A stretch of DNA of 53,922 nucleotides from Bombilactobacillus apium (GCF_013385145.1 NZ_JABZEC010000007.1:1-53922); one strand, 5' to 3'; counted from the stretch's first letter, positions 24,565 to 36,157 are shown. Notes: generated from the letters alone by a model not told the origin. Program-made: numbers and translations.

Positions 24565-25380
24565 TTGAAAAAAAGAATTATTACAGCAATTGTTGCCCTA
24601 GCAATTTTTATTCCCATCATTATCGCTGGGGGAGTTTGGATTGATGTTGCTGCTTCAGTCCTTGCCATTGTCGGTCTCTCAGAAGTCTATATTATGCGGA
24701 AACGAATTATTGTCTCTTTAGACTTTGTAATTGGCGCTATTGGAGTCTTATTACTTTCTTTACCAGAAAAAGCTTTAACTTGGCTCCCGGCCGGATTTTC
24801 CCGTTTTGATATTGCCTATACTTTTGTAGTTTTCTTATTGATCGTCATGGTTTTTAGTAAGAATAGCTATAACTTTGAAGACGCTGCTACGACTATTTTA
24901 TCAATGTTTTATATTGGTAATGGCTTTCACTATTTGGCCACAATTCGCAACTCCGATGCCGGAGGCTTGAGTTTACTTTTATTTGGAATGATCTTAGTCT
25001 GGGTAACTGATAGTGGCGCTTATTTTATCGGTCGCTTATGGGGCAAACACAAACTCTTTCCTGCTATTAGTCCCAATAAGACTTGGGAAGGATCAATCGG
25101 TGGTGTAGCTGCTGCTATTCTCTTCGCGTTAATTTATATGTTTGGATTAAATCAATATGTTAATATGACCACAATGACTAATAATGTTTTGGATTTAGTG
25201 ATTATTACTATTATTTTATCGGTTGCTGGGCAAATTGGTGATTTGGTGGAATCAGCCTATAAACGTTATTATGGGGTCAAAGATTCAGGAAAGATTTTAC
25301 CGGGCCATGGAGGGATTTTGGACCGTTTTGATAGTATGTTGTTTGTGTTACCACTAATCCACGCATTGGGCTTCATTTAA
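24565..25380 (+). CDS. cdsA: Phosphatidate cytidylyltransferase CdsA
   Basis: Makes CDP-diacylglycerol from phosphatidic acid and CTP in the membrane. About 271 residues with seven or eight transmembrane helices and the signature GDLVESAYKRYYGVKDSGKI followed by LPGHGGILDRFDS, which contains the metal-binding Asp residues. ISPNKTWEGS is also conserved. I chose TTG 24565 (MKKRIITAIVAL), 7 bases after TGAGGT; a further 13 upstream codons in this frame overlap uppS and are not family-like. It forms the usual uppS-cdsA-rseP row. Confidence 0.95.
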   Translation: MKKRIITAIVALAIFIPIIIAGGVWIDVAASVLAIVGLSEVYIMRKRIIVSLDFVIGAIGVLLLSLPEKALTWLPAGFSRFDIAYTFVVFLLIVMVFSKNSYNFEDAATTILSMFYIGNGFHYLATIRNSDAGGLSLLLFGMILVWVTDSGAYFIGRLWGKHKLFPAISPNKTWEGSIGGVAAAILFALIYMFGLNQYVNMTTMTNNVLDLVIITIILSVAGQIGDLVESAYKRYYGVKDSGKILPGHGGILDRFDSMLFVLPLIHALGFI

Positions 25381-25401
25381 GTTATTAAGGGGGATCAGCA
25401 T

Positions 25402-26673
25402 TTGACCGCGATTATTACTTTTATTATTGTTTTTGGGTTAATTGTCTTAGTGCACGAATTTGGTCACTATTATTGGGCCAAAAGATCCGGAATTTTAGTG
25501 CGTCAATTTTCAATTGGGATGGGCCCCAAGTTGGTCTCGTATACGAAAAATCACACCCTTTACACAATTCGGCTCTTACCTTTGGGTGGTTATGTTATGA
25601 TGGCAGGTTTAGAAGATGACGATGCTGATCTCAAGCCGGGGACAGTAGTTCGCTTAAAGTTGAATGAAGTTGGGGTTGTGGAATGTTTAGATTGCTCGGG
25701 AGCAGATGATGATGCCACTTTAATTCCCCTGCAAGTAACTCAAAGCGATTTACAAGAAGAGTTGTTTATCACGGGTTATCTGCAGGATGAAAGTGAAACT
25801 TTGCGGCGCTTCGAAGTTGATCATGATGCGGTAATTGTCGATCAAAATCGTACTGCACTTCAGATTGCCCCGCGTGATGTTCAATTTAATTCGGCCAGTT
25901 TATTGAATCGTTTTTTAACTAACTTGGCCGGACCGTTTAATAATATTGTTTTCGGGATTCTGGTCTCGATCTTGGGCGTTTTTTTGTTGGGGGGTGCCCC
26001 CAGCAACTCTAATCAAGTTGGAACCGTGACTGCTCACTCCCCAGCAGCCCAAGCTCAACTCAAACCGGGAGAGCGAATTTTGCAGGTCAACCACAAGAAA
26101 ATCAATAGTTGGACTCAACTTTCCCAAAGCTTAAACCGCTACCCAAAGCAAAAAGTTCAATTAAAAGTTCAAGATAAGCAAAAAAAAATTCGGACAGTTC
26201 AAGTTCGTCTCAATGAAGTTCGCCAAGGTGGCCAACGCACGGGTCAATTAGGTATTACTGAGTCCCTAAATTCCGATCTGGGAGCAACTTTCAAGTACGG
26301 CCTTTATTCCGCCGGACAAAATATCATGACCATTATTATGGCTTTAAAGCAAATGGTCACGGGAGGTTTTAACCTTAACCAATTGGGAGGACCGGTGGCT
26401 ATTTACTCGGAAACTTCTCAGGTTGCCGCTTTAGGTTGGAAATCAGTTGTCTTATTTATCGCTTGGTTATCAATTAATCTAGGTATTATGAACTTATTGC
26501 CTATCCCGGCTTTAGATGGAGGAAAGCTCCTCTTGAATCTAATTGAAGCTTTGCGTCGCAAACCAGTTTCACCAAAGACTGAAATGGTCATTAACCTAGT
26601 GGGAGTCGGTTTTTTGTTGCTACTGATGGTCGCTGTAACTTGGAATGATATTACTCGTTTTTTTATTAAATAA
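25402..26673 (+). CDS. rseP: Intramembrane zinc metalloprotease RseP (site-2 protease family)
   Basis: Cuts membrane-bound substrates such as anti-sigma factors and signal-peptide remnants. The 423 residues include HEFGH at 18-22 (zinc ligands and catalytic Glu19) within the first helix, a PDZ domain at about 205-275 (VGTVTAHSPAAQAQLKPG), and the second zinc motif LLPIPALDGG with Asp372. TTG 25402 is preceded by AAGGGGG. It lies 21 bases after cdsA and 19 before proS. Confidence 0.96.
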   Translation: MTAIITFIIVFGLIVLVHEFGHYYWAKRSGILVRQFSIGMGPKLVSYTKNHTLYTIRLLPLGGYVMMAGLEDDDADLKPGTVVRLKLNEVGVVECLDCSGADDDATLIPLQVTQSDLQEELFITGYLQDESETLRRFEVDHDAVIVDQNRTALQIAPRDVQFNSASLLNRFLTNLAGPFNNIVFGILVSILGVFLLGGAPSNSNQVGTVTAHSPAAQAQLKPGERILQVNHKKINSWTQLSQSLNRYPKQKVQLKVQDKQKKIRTVQVRLNEVRQGGQRTGQLGITESLNSDLGATFKYGLYSAGQNIMTIIMALKQMVTGGFNLNQLGGPVAIYSETSQVAALGWKSVVLFIAWLSINLGIMNLLPIPALDGGKLLLNLIEALRRKPVSPKTEMVINLVGVGFLLLLMVAVTWNDITRFFIK

Positions 26674-26692
26674 TTGTTAAAGGAGACTGTCT

Positions 26693-28399
26693 ATGAAACA
26701 ATCACAAGTTTTGATTCCAACCCTGAAAGAAAACCCCACAGATGCGGAAGCTATCAGCCACCAGTTGATGGTTCGGGCCGGTTATATTAATCAAATTTCC
26801 GCCGGAGTGTATGCTTATTTACCCTTAGCTTTACGTGTTTTACAAAATATTGAAAAAATTATTCGCCAAGAAATGGAAAATATCGGTGCGGTTGAGATGT
26901 TAACGCCGGGAATTTTACCAGCCGATTTATGGCGGCAGAGTGGACGTTATGATACTTATGGCGATAATTTATTCAAATTACAAGATCGTCATGAACGTGA
27001 CTTTATTTTAGGACCTACCCACGAAGAAACTTTTACCTATTTGGTGAAAAATGTCTTAAATTCCTATAAGAAGCTTCCCAAAGTTCTCTACCAAATTCAG
27101 ACTAAGTATCGCGATGAAGATCGCCCACGTTATGGCTTGTTGCGAGGACGAGAGTTCATTATGAAAGACGCTTATTCTTTCACCGCTAATCGGACTGATC
27201 TTGATCGAATTTTTGACCAGATGGAACAGGCTTATCGAAATATCTATGATCGTTGCGGCTTAGACTACCGCGTCATTCTAGGTGATTCGGGTGATATGGG
27301 GGGGAGTGGCTCCAAGGAATTCTCGGCAATGGCTGCAATTGGTGAAGATACGATTGTTTATTCAGATAGCAGTGATTATGCTGCTAATCTGGAAATGGCA
27401 ACTAGTATTATTGCTCCTAATCAAGTAGAAGCACCAGCCGAATTAACTTCCGTGGCTACTAGCAGAGCGAATACGGTTGAAGATATGACAGACGAATATC
27501 AAGTTTCTGCTAGCAAAATTCTCAAGAGTATGGCTTTTATGGCTGATGATCAACCGGTTTTAGCTTTAATTCGGGGTGACTACGAAGTTAATGAAGTTAA
27601 ACTGAAAAATGCTTTGCAGGCTCAGGAATTACGGCCAGCTAATGAAGCTGAAATTAAGGCTGATTTTCAAAGTGCAGTTGGTTTCTTAGGACCTGTCCAA
27701 ATGAATACGCAGGTTAAAATTGTGGCTGATTTATCAACCCAAGACTTGAGCAATAGTTTGACAGGGGCTAACCAAGCCGGCTTAAACTGGCAAAATGTTA
27801 ATCCCGATCGTGACTATCAAGTGAGTGATTATCTTGATTTTCGGACGGTTAAAGAAGGTGAGGTTTCTCCTGATCAACAAGGAAAGCTGCAATTCAAACG
27901 CGGAATTGAGATTGGTCATATCTTTAAATTAGGAACTAAATATTCTGAAAGTATGGCTGCTAATTTCTTGGACGAAAATGGTCGTCAACAGCCAATCATT
28001 ATGGGTTGTTACGGGATTGGGATTAGTCGTCTGCTCTCCGCCGTAATTGAACAACATAATGACGATCATGGAATTGTCTGGCCATGGGCTTTGGCTCCTT
28101 ACCAAGTCCATGTTGTAGAAGTCAATGCTAAAAAAGAAGATCAACAGTGTTTAGGTTCTGAAATCGAACAGATGCTGACGGAAGCTGGTTTTTCTGTCTT
28201 AGTAGATGATCGCAAAGAACGAGCAGGAGTGAAGTTTGCAGAATCTGATTTAATGGGACTGCCAGTTCGGATCACAATCGGTAAGAAAGCTGCTGAAGGA
28301 ATTGCCGAAATTAAGTTGCGGAATCAAGCAGATTCGATCGAAGTTCATCAAAACGATTTGATTGAATCAATGCGGATCTTACTCAAAAATTATAAATAG
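26693..28399 (+). CDS. proS: Prolyl-tRNA synthetase
   Basis: Charges tRNA(Pro). The 568 residues are the long bacterial type: class II motif 1 region with [16 protein letters not shown], motif 2 [18 protein letters not shown]-like segment near residues 140-157, an inserted editing domain (about 225-405, removing mischarged alanine), motif 3 [12 protein letters not shown], and the C-terminal anticodon-binding domain. ATG 26693 follows AAAGGAG. The gap to rseP is only 19 bases, so there is no room for a T-box leader. Confidence 0.98.
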   Translation: MKQSQVLIPTLKENPTDAEAISHQLMVRAGYINQISAGVYAYLPLALRVLQNIEKIIRQEMENIGAVEMLTPGILPADLWRQSGRYDTYGDNLFKLQDRHERDFILGPTHEETFTYLVKNVLNSYKKLPKVLYQIQTKYRDEDRPRYGLLRGREFIMKDAYSFTANRTDLDRIFDQMEQAYRNIYDRCGLDYRVILGDSGDMGGSGSKEFSAMAAIGEDTIVYSDSSDYAANLEMATSIIAPNQVEAPAELTSVATSRANTVEDMTDEYQVSASKILKSMAFMADDQPVLALIRGDYEVNEVKLKNALQAQELRPANEAEIKADFQSAVGFLGPVQMNTQVKIVADLSTQDLSNSLTGANQAGLNWQNVNPDRDYQVSDYLDFRTVKEGEVSPDQQGKLQFKRGIEIGHIFKLGTKYSESMAANFLDENGRQQPIIMGCYGIGISRLLSAVIEQHNDDHGIVWPWALAPYQVHVVEVNAKKEDQQCLGSEIEQMLTEAGFSVLVDDRKERAGVKFAESDLMGLPVRITIGKKAAEGIAEIKLRNQADSIEVHQNDLIESMRILLKNYK

Positions 28400-28416
28400 A
28401 AACTGGGGGCTGTTTT

Positions 28417-31400
28417 TTGCCAGCAAAAGATAAACATCAACTTTTTGTAACTTTAATGGATCAATTGGAGTTACCCACAGAGATACGCGAATTAGCTTTA
28501 TTTCAATCGGCGCAAATTAAAAAAGTGGAAGTCCATACTGAATCTCAGCGATGGACTTTTATTTTCGAATTTGACCAAATCCTCCCTTACAAGATTTGGC
28601 AGGCTTTACAATCGCGACTCCAAGAAGTTTTTGCCCAAGTAAAGACCGTCGATTTTCAAGTCCAGGCTCGGCAAACGGAGTTTGATCAGGAATTATTGAA
28701 TGATTATTGGGCCACAGTGATTCAAAGAACTAGTCCCAAAACTTCTATGATGAAAGAACTAGCTTGTCAAAAAGGACTTGAATTAGTTGATCATCGAGTC
28801 TTATTAACCGTAGATAATCAAGTCTTAAAGGATTATTTAAGTCAAAAATATTTATCAGTAGTTGAAAAAGAATATCAACGCTTCGGCTTTCCGGCTTTCC
28901 AAATTCAAGTTTTAGTTGATGATTCCCAAATTCAAAGTCAAATTGCTGAACTCAATCAACTACAGGCTCAACAAGAACAACAATTAGTAACCCAAGTCCG
29001 GCAAAAGCAAGCGACCAGAGAAGCTCAGGCTCCCGCTTCTGGAAGGAGGCAAAATCAGTCTTTAGGCAAGAAGATTGCGGCTGAGATACCGGTTACTAAA
29101 ATGCAAGATATCACCGAAGAACAGCAGTCGGTGGTTGTGGAAGGTTATGTCTTTAGTTGTGAAGTTCGCGATTTACGTTCGGGCCGGCAATTATTGATTT
29201 TGGAAGTTACGGACTATACATCTTCTTTTGTGATTAAAAAGTTCTCGAAGAATGGTGATAGTAATGAAGTTTTTGCTAATTTTAATAAAGGTGTTTGGGT
29301 TAAAGTTCGTGGTTCAGTTCAAGAAGATAATTATTCGCATGAACTAACCATTAATGCTTTTGACTTAAATTTAATTCAAAAGGCGGGCCGCCAAGACCAA
29401 TCGAGCGCTAAGCGGATTGAACTCCATACCCATACCAATATGAGTCAAATGGATGCGATTGCTTCAACAACTGATCTGGTTAAACAGGCTGCAGCTTGGG
29501 GACAACCGGCGATTGCGATCACCGATCATTCAACTGCTCAATCTTTCCCCGAAGCTCATAGTGCGGGACAAAAGTATGGCATAAAAATTATTTATGGGGT
29601 TGAAGTTAATTTAGTCGATGAAGGGGAACCTATTGCCTATAATTTACGTGATGAAGAATTAGAGCCTGCTGAATATGTCATTTTTGATGTCGAAACCACG
29701 GGACTATCAGCTGTTTATGATTCAATTATTGAATTAGCAGCAGTGAAAATGAAAGATGGAAAAGTCACAGCAGAGTTTGATGAATTTATTGATCCCGGAC
29801 ACCCTTTGTCCGCCACAACCATTAATTTGACTTCCATCACCGATGCCATGGTTCATAATAGTAATACCGAAGCTGAAGCGATGGTTAAATTTCAAGATTT
29901 TGTGGGCGATGATATTTTAGTAGGCCACAATGTAACTTTTGATATCGGTTTTTTAAATGCGGCTCGCAGTCGTTGTAACTTAGAACCTGTGCAAGTTCCG
30001 GTCATTGATACCTTAGAAATGTCGCGAACTTTGCACTCGGAATATCGAAATCATAAGTTGGATAGTTTAGCCAAACGTTATGAAATCAAACTGGAACATC
30101 ATCACCGGGCTAATTCTGATGCTGAGACGACCGGCTATTTGATGTACAAATTGCTTGTTGAGTTAAATCAACGTTATCAAACCCACAATGTTTCCCAATT
30201 AAATGACCATCTTGGTGGTGCCGAGGCCTATAAACAAGCCCGACCTTATCACGCCACCGTTTTGGCGAAAACCCAAGCGGGGCTGAAAAATCTATTTAAA
30301 GTTATTTCCGCCTCCATGACGGATTATTATTTCCGAACTCCGCGAGTTCCCCGAAATCTGTTGAACAAATATCGAGAAGGGTTAGTTGTCGGTTCAGCTT
30401 GTAGTTCGGGCGAAGTCTTTACAAGTATGATGCAAAAAGGTTATGCCGAAGCTTACCAAAAAGCCCAGTATTATGATTATTTAGAAGTCATGCCCCCCGA
30501 TATTTATCAACCCCTCCTAGATAGTCAATTAATTAGTGATTCAACGGCTCTTCACGAAATTTTGAGCAATATTATCAAGTTGGGAAAAGATTTACAAAAA
30601 CCGGTTGTTGCTAGTGGAGATGTTCACTATCTAAATGAAACGGATCGGATTTACCGCGATATCATTGTCAAAGCTGTGAAAAGTAATCCTCTGGCACGGC
30701 AGAAGTTGCCTTTAGCAAACTTCAAAACCACCGATGAGATGCTAGCTGCCTTTGACTGGTTGAGTGCTGATGACGCCCAAAAGATTGTTATCCAAGATCC
30801 GCAGCAAGTGGCAGATTGGATCGATGGCTCAATTACCCCGGTAAAAGATGAGCTTTATACACCCAAAATTCCCGGATCAGAACAAGAAATTAAAGATTTA
30901 ACCTATAATCGGGCCCGACAGTTATATGGAGAAAAACTTCCCGAAATTGTTCAAGCTCGTTTAGATAAAGAATTGAAAAGTATTATTGGTAATGGATTTT
31001 CGGTGATTTACTTAATTTCTCAACGTTTAGTAGCCAAAAGTAATAAAGACGGTTACTTGGTTGGTTCGCGGGGATCTGTGGGTTCTAGTTTAGTGGCCAC
31101 AATGACCGGAATCACTGAAGTTAATCCTTTGCCGCCACACTATCGTTGCCCTAAGTGTCACTATACAGAATTCTTTACCAAGGGTGAATATGGTTCTGGT
31201 TTTGACCTTCCAGAAAAGCAGTGTCCTCAATGTGGTACTTGGCTCAAGAAAGATGGCCATGATATTCCTTTTGAAACTTTCCTTGGTTTTAATGGAGATA
31301 AAGTTCCGGATATTGATTTGAATTTCTCGGGTGACTACCAACCGTTGGCCCATAACTATACCAAAGTTTTGTTTGGGGAAGATCATGTTTTTCGAGCCGG

Positions 31401-32733
31401 AACGATTGGTACAGTGGCTGATCGAACTGCTTATGGTTATGTCAGCAATTATGAGGAATTAACCGACCAAAAATTTCGGGGAGCAGAAAAAGATCGTCTA
31501 GCGATGGGATCCACAGGGGTTAAACGAACCACAGGCCAACATCCAGCGGGAATTATTGTTGTGCCGGACTATATGGATATTTATGACTTTACGCCGATTC
31601 AATATCCAGCGGATGATCTCAAGGCGGCCTGGAAAACCACTCACTTTGATTTCCACTCAATCCATGACAATATTTTAAAGCTCGATATCCTGGGTCATGA
31701 TGATCCAACGATGATTCGGATGCTCCAAGACCTTTCGGGAATTGATCCTCAAACAATCCCTACTGATGATCCGGGTGTGATGCAACTATTTTCGGGGACG
31801 GAATCTCTGGGAGTTACTCCAGAACAAATTAACTCGCAGACTGGAACCCTAGGTGTTCCTGAATTTGGCACAAAATTTGTTCGAGGGATGTTAGAAGAAA
31901 CCCATCCAACAACTTTTTCTGAATTACTCCAAATTTCCGGTTTATCGCACGGAACCGATGTTTGGTTAGGAAATGCGGAAGAATATATTAAACAGGGAAT
32001 CGTGACTTTGAAAGAAGTTATTGGTTGTCGAGATAACATCATGCTGGACTTAATCCACTGGGGAATGGAACCGGGAACGGCGTTCCAGATTATGGAACAT
32101 GTGCGAAAGGGAAAAGGAATCCCTGATGATTGGCAAGATGAAATGCGGCAAAATCCGCAAATTCCTGATTGGTATATTGAATCCTGTTTAAAAATTAAAT
32201 ATATGTTCCCTAAAGCTCATGCCACAGCTTATATCATGATGGCTCTGCGAATTGCCTACTTTAAAGTTCATTTTCCGGCGATTTACTATTGCACTTACTT
32301 TTCTGTCCGGGCTGATGGTTTTGATTTACAGGCCATGGCGCATGGGAAAGAAGCGGTTAAGGATGTCATTCGCAATATTGAAGCTGAAGGAATGGCAGCG
32401 ACGGCTAAGGACAAAAGTTTGTTGACTGTTTTGGAAATTGCTAACGAGTGTTTGGAACGAGGAATCACCATTAAAATGGTCGATTTGGAACGGTCGGATT
32501 CCTTAAACTTTAAGATTATTGATGATCACACTTTACTGGCACCTTTTGTAGCGGTACCTAGTTTAGGAGTGAACGTAGCTAAACAGATTGTGGCTGCTCG
32601 CGAAGAACAACCTTTCTTATCAAAAGAAGATTTAGCCCAGCGGGGTAAAGTCTCGAAGACGATTATTGATTATTTAACCGAAAATCAAGTAATTTCTGAT
32701 TTGCCCGATGAAAATCAACTCTCTCTTTTTTAA
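28417..32733 (+). CDS. polC: DNA polymerase III alpha subunit, PolC type
   Basis: Main replicative polymerase of low-GC Firmicutes, with built-in 3-5 proofreading. The 1438 residues show, in order: N-terminal domains, an OB fold, the first part of the PHP domain with HTHTNMSQ from His337, the inserted DEDDh exonuclease with FDVETTG at 426-432, the rest of PHP, the zinc finger with CPKC from Cys911 and CPQC about 29 residues later, the polymerase palm ([18 protein letters not shown]) and C-terminal fingers with a helix-hairpin-helix. TTG 28417 follows TGGGGGC. It lies 17 bases after proS. Confidence 0.98.
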   Translation: MPAKDKHQLFVTLMDQLELPTEIRELALFQSAQIKKVEVHTESQRWTFIFEFDQILPYKIWQALQSRLQEVFAQVKTVDFQVQARQTEFDQELLNDYWATVIQRTSPKTSMMKELACQKGLELVDHRVLLTVDNQVLKDYLSQKYLSVVEKEYQRFGFPAFQIQVLVDDSQIQSQIAELNQLQAQQEQQLVTQVRQKQATREAQAPASGRRQNQSLGKKIAAEIPVTKMQDITEEQQSVVVEGYVFSCEVRDLRSGRQLLILEVTDYTSSFVIKKFSKNGDSNEVFANFNKGVWVKVRGSVQEDNYSHELTINAFDLNLIQKAGRQDQSSAKRIELHTHTNMSQMDAIASTTDLVKQAAAWGQPAIAITDHSTAQSFPEAHSAGQKYGIKIIYGVEVNLVDEGEPIAYNLRDEELEPAEYVIFDVETTGLSAVYDSIIELAAVKMKDGKVTAEFDEFIDPGHPLSATTINLTSITDAMVHNSNTEAEAMVKFQDFVGDDILVGHNVTFDIGFLNAARSRCNLEPVQVPVIDTLEMSRTLHSEYRNHKLDSLAKRYEIKLEHHHRANSDAETTGYLMYKLLVELNQRYQTHNVSQLNDHLGGAEAYKQARPYHATVLAKTQAGLKNLFKVISASMTDYYFRTPRVPRNLLNKYREGLVVGSACSSGEVFTSMMQKGYAEAYQKAQYYDYLEVMPPDIYQPLLDSQLISDSTALHEILSNIIKLGKDLQKPVVASGDVHYLNETDRIYRDIIVKAVKSNPLARQKLPLANFKTTDEMLAAFDWLSADDAQKIVIQDPQQVADWIDGSITPVKDELYTPKIPGSEQEIKDLTYNRARQLYGEKLPEIVQARLDKELKSIIGNGFSVIYLISQRLVAKSNKDGYLVGSRGSVGSSLVATMTGITEVNPLPPHYRCPKCHYTEFFTKGEYGSGFDLPEKQCPQCGTWLKKDGHDIPFETFLGFNGDKVPDIDLNFSGDYQPLAHNYTKVLFGEDHVFRAGTIGTVADRTAYGYVSNYEELTDQKFRGAEKDRLAMGSTGVKRTTGQHPAGIIVVPDYMDIYDFTPIQYPADDLKAAWKTTHFDFHSIHDNILKLDILGHDDPTMIRMLQDLSGIDPQTIPTDDPGVMQLFSGTESLGVTPEQINSQTGTLGVPEFGTKFVRGMLEETHPTTFSELLQISGLSHGTDVWLGNAEEYIKQGIVTLKEVIGCRDNIMLDLIHWGMEPGTAFQIMEHVRKGKGIPDDWQDEMRQNPQIPDWYIESCLKIKYMFPKAHATAYIMMALRIAYFKVHFPAIYYCTYFSVRADGFDLQAMAHGKEAVKDVIRNIEAEGMAATAKDKSLLTVLEIANECLERGITIKMVDLERSDSLNFKIIDDHTLLAPFVAVPSLGVNVAKQIVAAREEQPFLSKEDLAQRGKVSKTIIDYLTENQVISDLPDENQLSLF

Positions 32734-32778
32734 TTTTAGAGAAACAGACTCGAATTGCTTAGGGAAAAGGACGGCGAA

Positions 32779-33336
32779 ATGTTTACTAAAGAACAGGTAC
32801 GTCAACAACAACAGCAATTGTTACGGCAAAATCCTCAAACCTTAAAAAAAGCTGGCCAGACTTTAGCGCAAGAATTACTTGCTGATTCTCGTTGGCAAGA
32901 AGCTCAACGAATCGCGCTCACCATGAGTCAAACTCTAGAAGTAGACACACGCCCTTTAATTCAAGCGGCATGGCAAGCGGGCAAAGAAGTCTTTTTACCC
33001 CGGGTTTTGCCTCATCGGCAATTGGCTTTTTTACCCTATACCCAACAAGCTTGCTTGGAGAAAAGTCGTTGGGGTCTGTGGGAACCGCCCCTAGAGATTG
33101 ACCAAGTGACGACACAATTTGATTTAATTATTGTTCCGGGAATTGCTTTTGTCAGAGATAGTCATCTCCGGCTGGGCTTTGGGGGCGGTTATTATGATCG
33201 CTTCTTAGCCCAACAAACCGCACTGACGATGGCTTTGGTCCCGCCAATCTTAGAATTTGCTACTGCAACTTGGCCGCAAGAAGAGTTTGATATTTGTCCG
33301 CAATTTTTAGTTACTTCAAGAGGAATTGAAGGTTAA
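32779..33336 (+). CDS. 5-formyltetrahydrofolate cyclo-ligase
   Basis: Converts 5-formyl-THF to 5,10-methenyl-THF with ATP. About 185 residues, with the conserved EVDTRPLI segment, LPYTQQACLEKSRWGLWEPP (the substrate region around GxxEP, here GLWEP), the strand DLIIVPGIAFV and the ATP-loop LRLGFGGGYYDRFL. ATG 32779 follows AAAGGAC; an in-frame TTG at 32755 adds eight non-conserved residues and I left it out. It follows polC by about 45 bases and may share its message. Confidence 0.93.
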   Translation: MFTKEQVRQQQQQLLRQNPQTLKKAGQTLAQELLADSRWQEAQRIALTMSQTLEVDTRPLIQAAWQAGKEVFLPRVLPHRQLAFLPYTQQACLEKSRWGLWEPPLEIDQVTTQFDLIIVPGIAFVRDSHLRLGFGGGYYDRFLAQQTALTMALVPPILEFATATWPQEEFDICPQFLVTSRGIEG

Positions 33337-33410
33337 ATTACCTCTAGTTGCTTTTTTGAGTTACACTAAGAAGAGACAAAACTATTAATTAGAAAGAGAG
33401 GTTCATAACT

Positions 33411-33761
33411 ATGTTTGACTACCGACAAGAGAAGGCTGATCATGATGCGGATTACCGTGTCTTAAATCAGGAATGTGCTGCTGTGGTGGAAAAGTTCGGC
33501 CAACTTCATGCAGAGGTGATTAAGCCGGGAAAACTTTCCGTGAAAGAAAAAGAATTAATTGCTTTGGGAATTGCGATTGCCGATCGTTGTGAAGGTTGCA
33601 TTATGGCCCATGTTAAAACCGCTTTGAAAAATGGTGCAACAATGGGTGAATTAGCTGAAACTGTAGAAGTTGCAATTATGATGGGTGGCGGTCCCTCAAC
33701 TGTTTATGGCAGTAAAGCTTTAAGTGCGGCAAAACAATTTATGGAACAAGAGAGTCACTAA
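33411..33761 (+). CDS. Carboxymuconolactone decarboxylase/AhpD-like protein
   Basis: The 116 residues fit the AhpD-like fold: SVKEKELIALGIAIADRCEG and then CIMAHVKTALKNGAT, giving the CxxCxxxH motif (Cys-Glu-Gly-Cys-Ile-Met-Ala-His) with conserved helices after it (EVAIMMGGGPSTVYG). AhpD-type members act as disulfide reductants in peroxide defence; many small paralogues are of unknown function. ATG 33411 follows AGAGAGG. It stands alone between the polC block and a terminator. Confidence 0.88.
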   Translation: MFDYRQEKADHDADYRVLNQECAAVVEKFGQLHAEVIKPGKLSVKEKELIALGIAIADRCEGCIMAHVKTALKNGATMGELAETVEVAIMMGGGPSTVYGSKALSAAKQFMEQESH

Positions 33762-33837
33762 TAAAGGTAGAGATAATCTTATTCTTGCAAGTCGCATAAT
33801 TTTATTTTATAATTAATATAAGTTGATTTCATATGAC

Positions 33838-33865
33838 GAGTGAGCAGGAATGCTCACTCTTTTTA
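33838..33865 (+). terminator. Intrinsic terminator before rimP
   Basis: GAGTGAGCA and TGCTCACTC form a 9-bp stem around a GGAA-type loop (33838-33859), followed by TTTTT. It separates the AhpD-like gene from the rimP-infB operon. Confidence 0.88.
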
Positions 33866-33926
33866 TTGCAACTCTCGCTAATTATTAGTAATTAGTAGTG
33901 AATTTCGATATTTAAGGGGTGCTCAA

Positions 33927-34400
33927 TTGAGTTCGGTAACAGAGACGGTAACAGAAATGATTCAACCCATTCTGGATCAAAAGGGTTTTTACTTAGTTGA
34001 TCTAGAGTATGTTAAAGAAGGTTCTAGTTGGTATTTACGAATTTATATCGATAAACCGACGGGAATTGATATTGAAGAATGTGCTTTAGTCAACCAAATT
34101 GTGAGTGAAAAATTAGATGCTGATTATCCGGATCTAATTCCTAATGCTTATTTTCTTGAAGTATCGTCCCCCGGCGCCGAACGCCCCTTGAAGACCGAGG
34201 CCGATTTACAAAGAGCCCAGGGACAATATGTTCATTTGAGTTTATACCAGAAGTTGGCGGGACAAAAGGTTTTTGAAGGCACGCTTACGGATCTGACGGA
34301 GCAAGAATTAACCCTGACTTATCGCGTGAAAACCCGAGTCCAAACACTAACAATTCCAAGAAAAAACATTGCGGCAATTCGCTTAGCAATTGAGTTTTAA
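33927..34400 (+). CDS. rimP: Ribosome maturation factor RimP
   Basis: Helps 30S assembly, acting early with S12. The 157 residues include GFYLVDLEYVKEGSSWYLRI, the turn IDKPTGIDIEECALVNQIVS, and YFLEVSSPGAERPLKTEAD, the strongest RimP signature, followed by the C-terminal Sm-like barrel. TTG 33927 follows AGGGGTG. It starts the conserved rimP-nusA-ylxR-ylxQ-infB-rbfA operon, 19 bases before nusA. Confidence 0.96.
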   Translation: MSSVTETVTEMIQPILDQKGFYLVDLEYVKEGSSWYLRIYIDKPTGIDIEECALVNQIVSEKLDADYPDLIPNAYFLEVSSPGAERPLKTEADLQRAQGQYVHLSLYQKLAGQKVFEGTLTDLTEQELTLTYRVKTRVQTLTIPRKNIAAIRLAIEF

Positions 34401-34419
34401 AGTTAGGGGATATAGTTGA

Positions 34420-35505
34420 ATGAGTAAAGAGTTAATTGGGGCCTTGACAGCTTTAGAAAAGGAAAAAGGAATTTCTAAAGAAGTTATTATTGAGGCCATG
34501 GAGGCAGCTTTAGTTTCTGCTTATAAGAGAAATTATGGGCAGTCACAGCACATGGAAGTTAATTTTGATGAGCGAAAAGGCGACTTCCATATTTATACGG
34601 TCAAGGAAGTCGTAAGTGAAGTCACTGATTCTCAATTTGAGGTCAGTCTTGACGAAGCCCAACAAATTAGTAAGGGTTATGAAATTGGCGATCACATCAA
34701 TTATGAAGTAACCCCTAGTAACTTTGGGCGAATTGCTGCCCAAACGGCCAAACAGGTTGTTATGCAGCGAGTTCGCGAGGCCGAACGCAATAATATCTAC
34801 AATGAATACAGCCAATATCAAGGTGAGATTATCCAAGGAACCGTTGAGCGGAGTGACAATCGTTATGTTTATGTTAGCTTTGGTCGAGTGGAAGCGGTCA
34901 TGGAACATAGTGACCAGCTGCCCGGAGAAGTTTATCGGCCGCAGGAGCGCTTAAAGGTCTATGTCGCAAAGGTTGAAAATACCACTAAAGGTGCGCAAGT
35001 CTTCGTTTCTCGGACCAATCCGGGCTTAGTTAAACGTTTATTTGAACAAGAGGTTCCCGAGATTTATGATGGAACTGTGGAAATCGTCTCGATTGCGCGG
35101 GAAGCGGGCGATCGAACGAAGATTGCAGTGCGCTCAGAAAATTCCAATATTGATCCCGTGGGAACGACCGTTGGTCCTCGGGGACAACGGGTTCAAGCCG
35201 TTGTTGATGAACTGAATGGTGAAAATATCGATATTGTTAAATGGGAAGCTGATCCATCAGACTTTATTGCCAACTCCTTGAATCCCGCTGAAGTAATTGC
35301 GGTTCAGTTTGATGATGAGACTAATCCCAAGTCTTGCATTGTAATTGTTCCTGATTATCATTTGTCTTTAGCAATCGGTAAACGAGGACAGAATGCTCGT
35401 CTAGCGGCTAAGTTAACCGGTTTTAAGATAGATATTAAACCTGAATCTGAAGTGGAATTTGTGGATGAAACAGGCGCTGAAGTTGACGAAGAAGGAATCG
35501 ATTAA
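34420..35505 (+). CDS. nusA: Transcription elongation/termination factor NusA
   Basis: Binds RNA polymerase and nascent RNA to influence pausing, termination and antitermination. The 361 residues hold the N-terminal polymerase-binding domain (1-125), an S1 domain (about 135-200, GEIIQGTVERSDNRYVYVSF), KH1 (GTTVGPRGQRVQAVVDEL) and KH2 (SLAIGKRGQNARLAAKLTG). The C-terminal acidic repeats of the E. coli protein are missing, as is normal in Firmicutes. ATG 34420 follows AGGGGAT. Position in the operon is standard. Confidence 0.98.
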   Translation: MSKELIGALTALEKEKGISKEVIIEAMEAALVSAYKRNYGQSQHMEVNFDERKGDFHIYTVKEVVSEVTDSQFEVSLDEAQQISKGYEIGDHINYEVTPSNFGRIAAQTAKQVVMQRVREAERNNIYNEYSQYQGEIIQGTVERSDNRYVYVSFGRVEAVMEHSDQLPGEVYRPQERLKVYVAKVENTTKGAQVFVSRTNPGLVKRLFEQEVPEIYDGTVEIVSIAREAGDRTKIAVRSENSNIDPVGTTVGPRGQRVQAVVDELNGENIDIVKWEADPSDFIANSLNPAEVIAVQFDDETNPKSCIVIVPDYHLSLAIGKRGQNARLAAKLTGFKIDIKPESEVEFVDETGAEVDEEGID

Positions 35506-35529
35506 TTTAACCTAAAGGGTGGTGATTCT

Positions 35530-35838
35530 TTGAAACCGCGAAAAATTCCCATGCGGAAAAATGTTTTGAATAATGAGATGGTTCCCAAAAGGCAACTGGT
35601 CCGGATTGTTCGTAATAAAGAGGGTAAAGTAGCAATTGATCCGTCTGGAAAGATGCCCGGTCGAGGGGCTTATGTTGGTCTGGATGCGCAAGCTTTACAA
35701 TCTCCGCAGGCCCAAAAGACCCTAGCCAGAGTTCTCCAAGTTCAATTATCCGCGGATTTTTATCAAGAATTATATGACTACGTAGAGCATCAGCAGGCTC
35801 GTTTTGAGCTCTTTGGCGAGTTAGGTAAGAAACACTGA
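35530..35838 (+). CDS. ylxR: YlxR/RnpM family RNase P modulator
   Basis: A 102-residue basic protein of the YlxR family, reported in Bacillus to bind and modulate RNase P RNA. The core PKRQLVRIVRNKEGKVAIDP and KMPGRGAYVG is present. The N-terminal RKC position of the family reads MRKNVLNNEM, so the usual Cys is absent. TTG 35530 follows AAAGGGTGG. Its stop overlaps the start of ylxQ by one base, so the two are coupled. Confidence 0.93.
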   Translation: MKPRKIPMRKNVLNNEMVPKRQLVRIVRNKEGKVAIDPSGKMPGRGAYVGLDAQALQSPQAQKTLARVLQVQLSADFYQELYDYVEHQQARFELFGELGKKH

Positions 35839-36140
35839 TGGTTGATGCAAGTTTAAGTTTACTTGGATTAGCCTGCCGCGCCCGGAAATTAGTGACTGGT
35901 CAAGATTTGGTTTTAGCAGCGATTAAGAATCGCCAAGCCCAGTTTGTTTTTTTAAGTAATGATACCGGCGCTGGAGCAGCCAAAGAACTCAAGTTTTATC
36001 TCCAAAAGCAGCAAATTCCTTATACAGAACGTTTTAATCAAAATCAACTAAGTACCGCAATCGGCTCCTGGCGGAAGACCGTTGCCGTAACTGATCGGGG
36101 GTTTGCGAAGCGTTTTGTACAATTAATGACAGAGAAGTAA
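35838..36140 (+). CDS. ylxQ: L7Ae-family ribosomal/RNA-binding protein YlxQ
   Basis: The 100 residues form one L7Ae/L30e-type domain: [20 protein letters not shown], then [16 protein letters not shown]. Such proteins bind kink-turns in RNA; the exact target of YlxQ is unclear. ATG 35838 uses the last base of the ylxR stop. It lies 17 bases before infB in the conserved order. Confidence 0.93.
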   Translation: MVDASLSLLGLACRARKLVTGQDLVLAAIKNRQAQFVFLSNDTGAGAAKELKFYLQKQQIPYTERFNQNQLSTAIGSWRKTVAVTDRGFAKRFVQLMTEK

Positions 36141-36157
36141 TTAAGGAGCGTGAATTT

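Noticed and set aside
26674-26692. T-box leader before proS
   Set aside because: Only 19 bases separate rseP and proS, leaving no room for a T-box.
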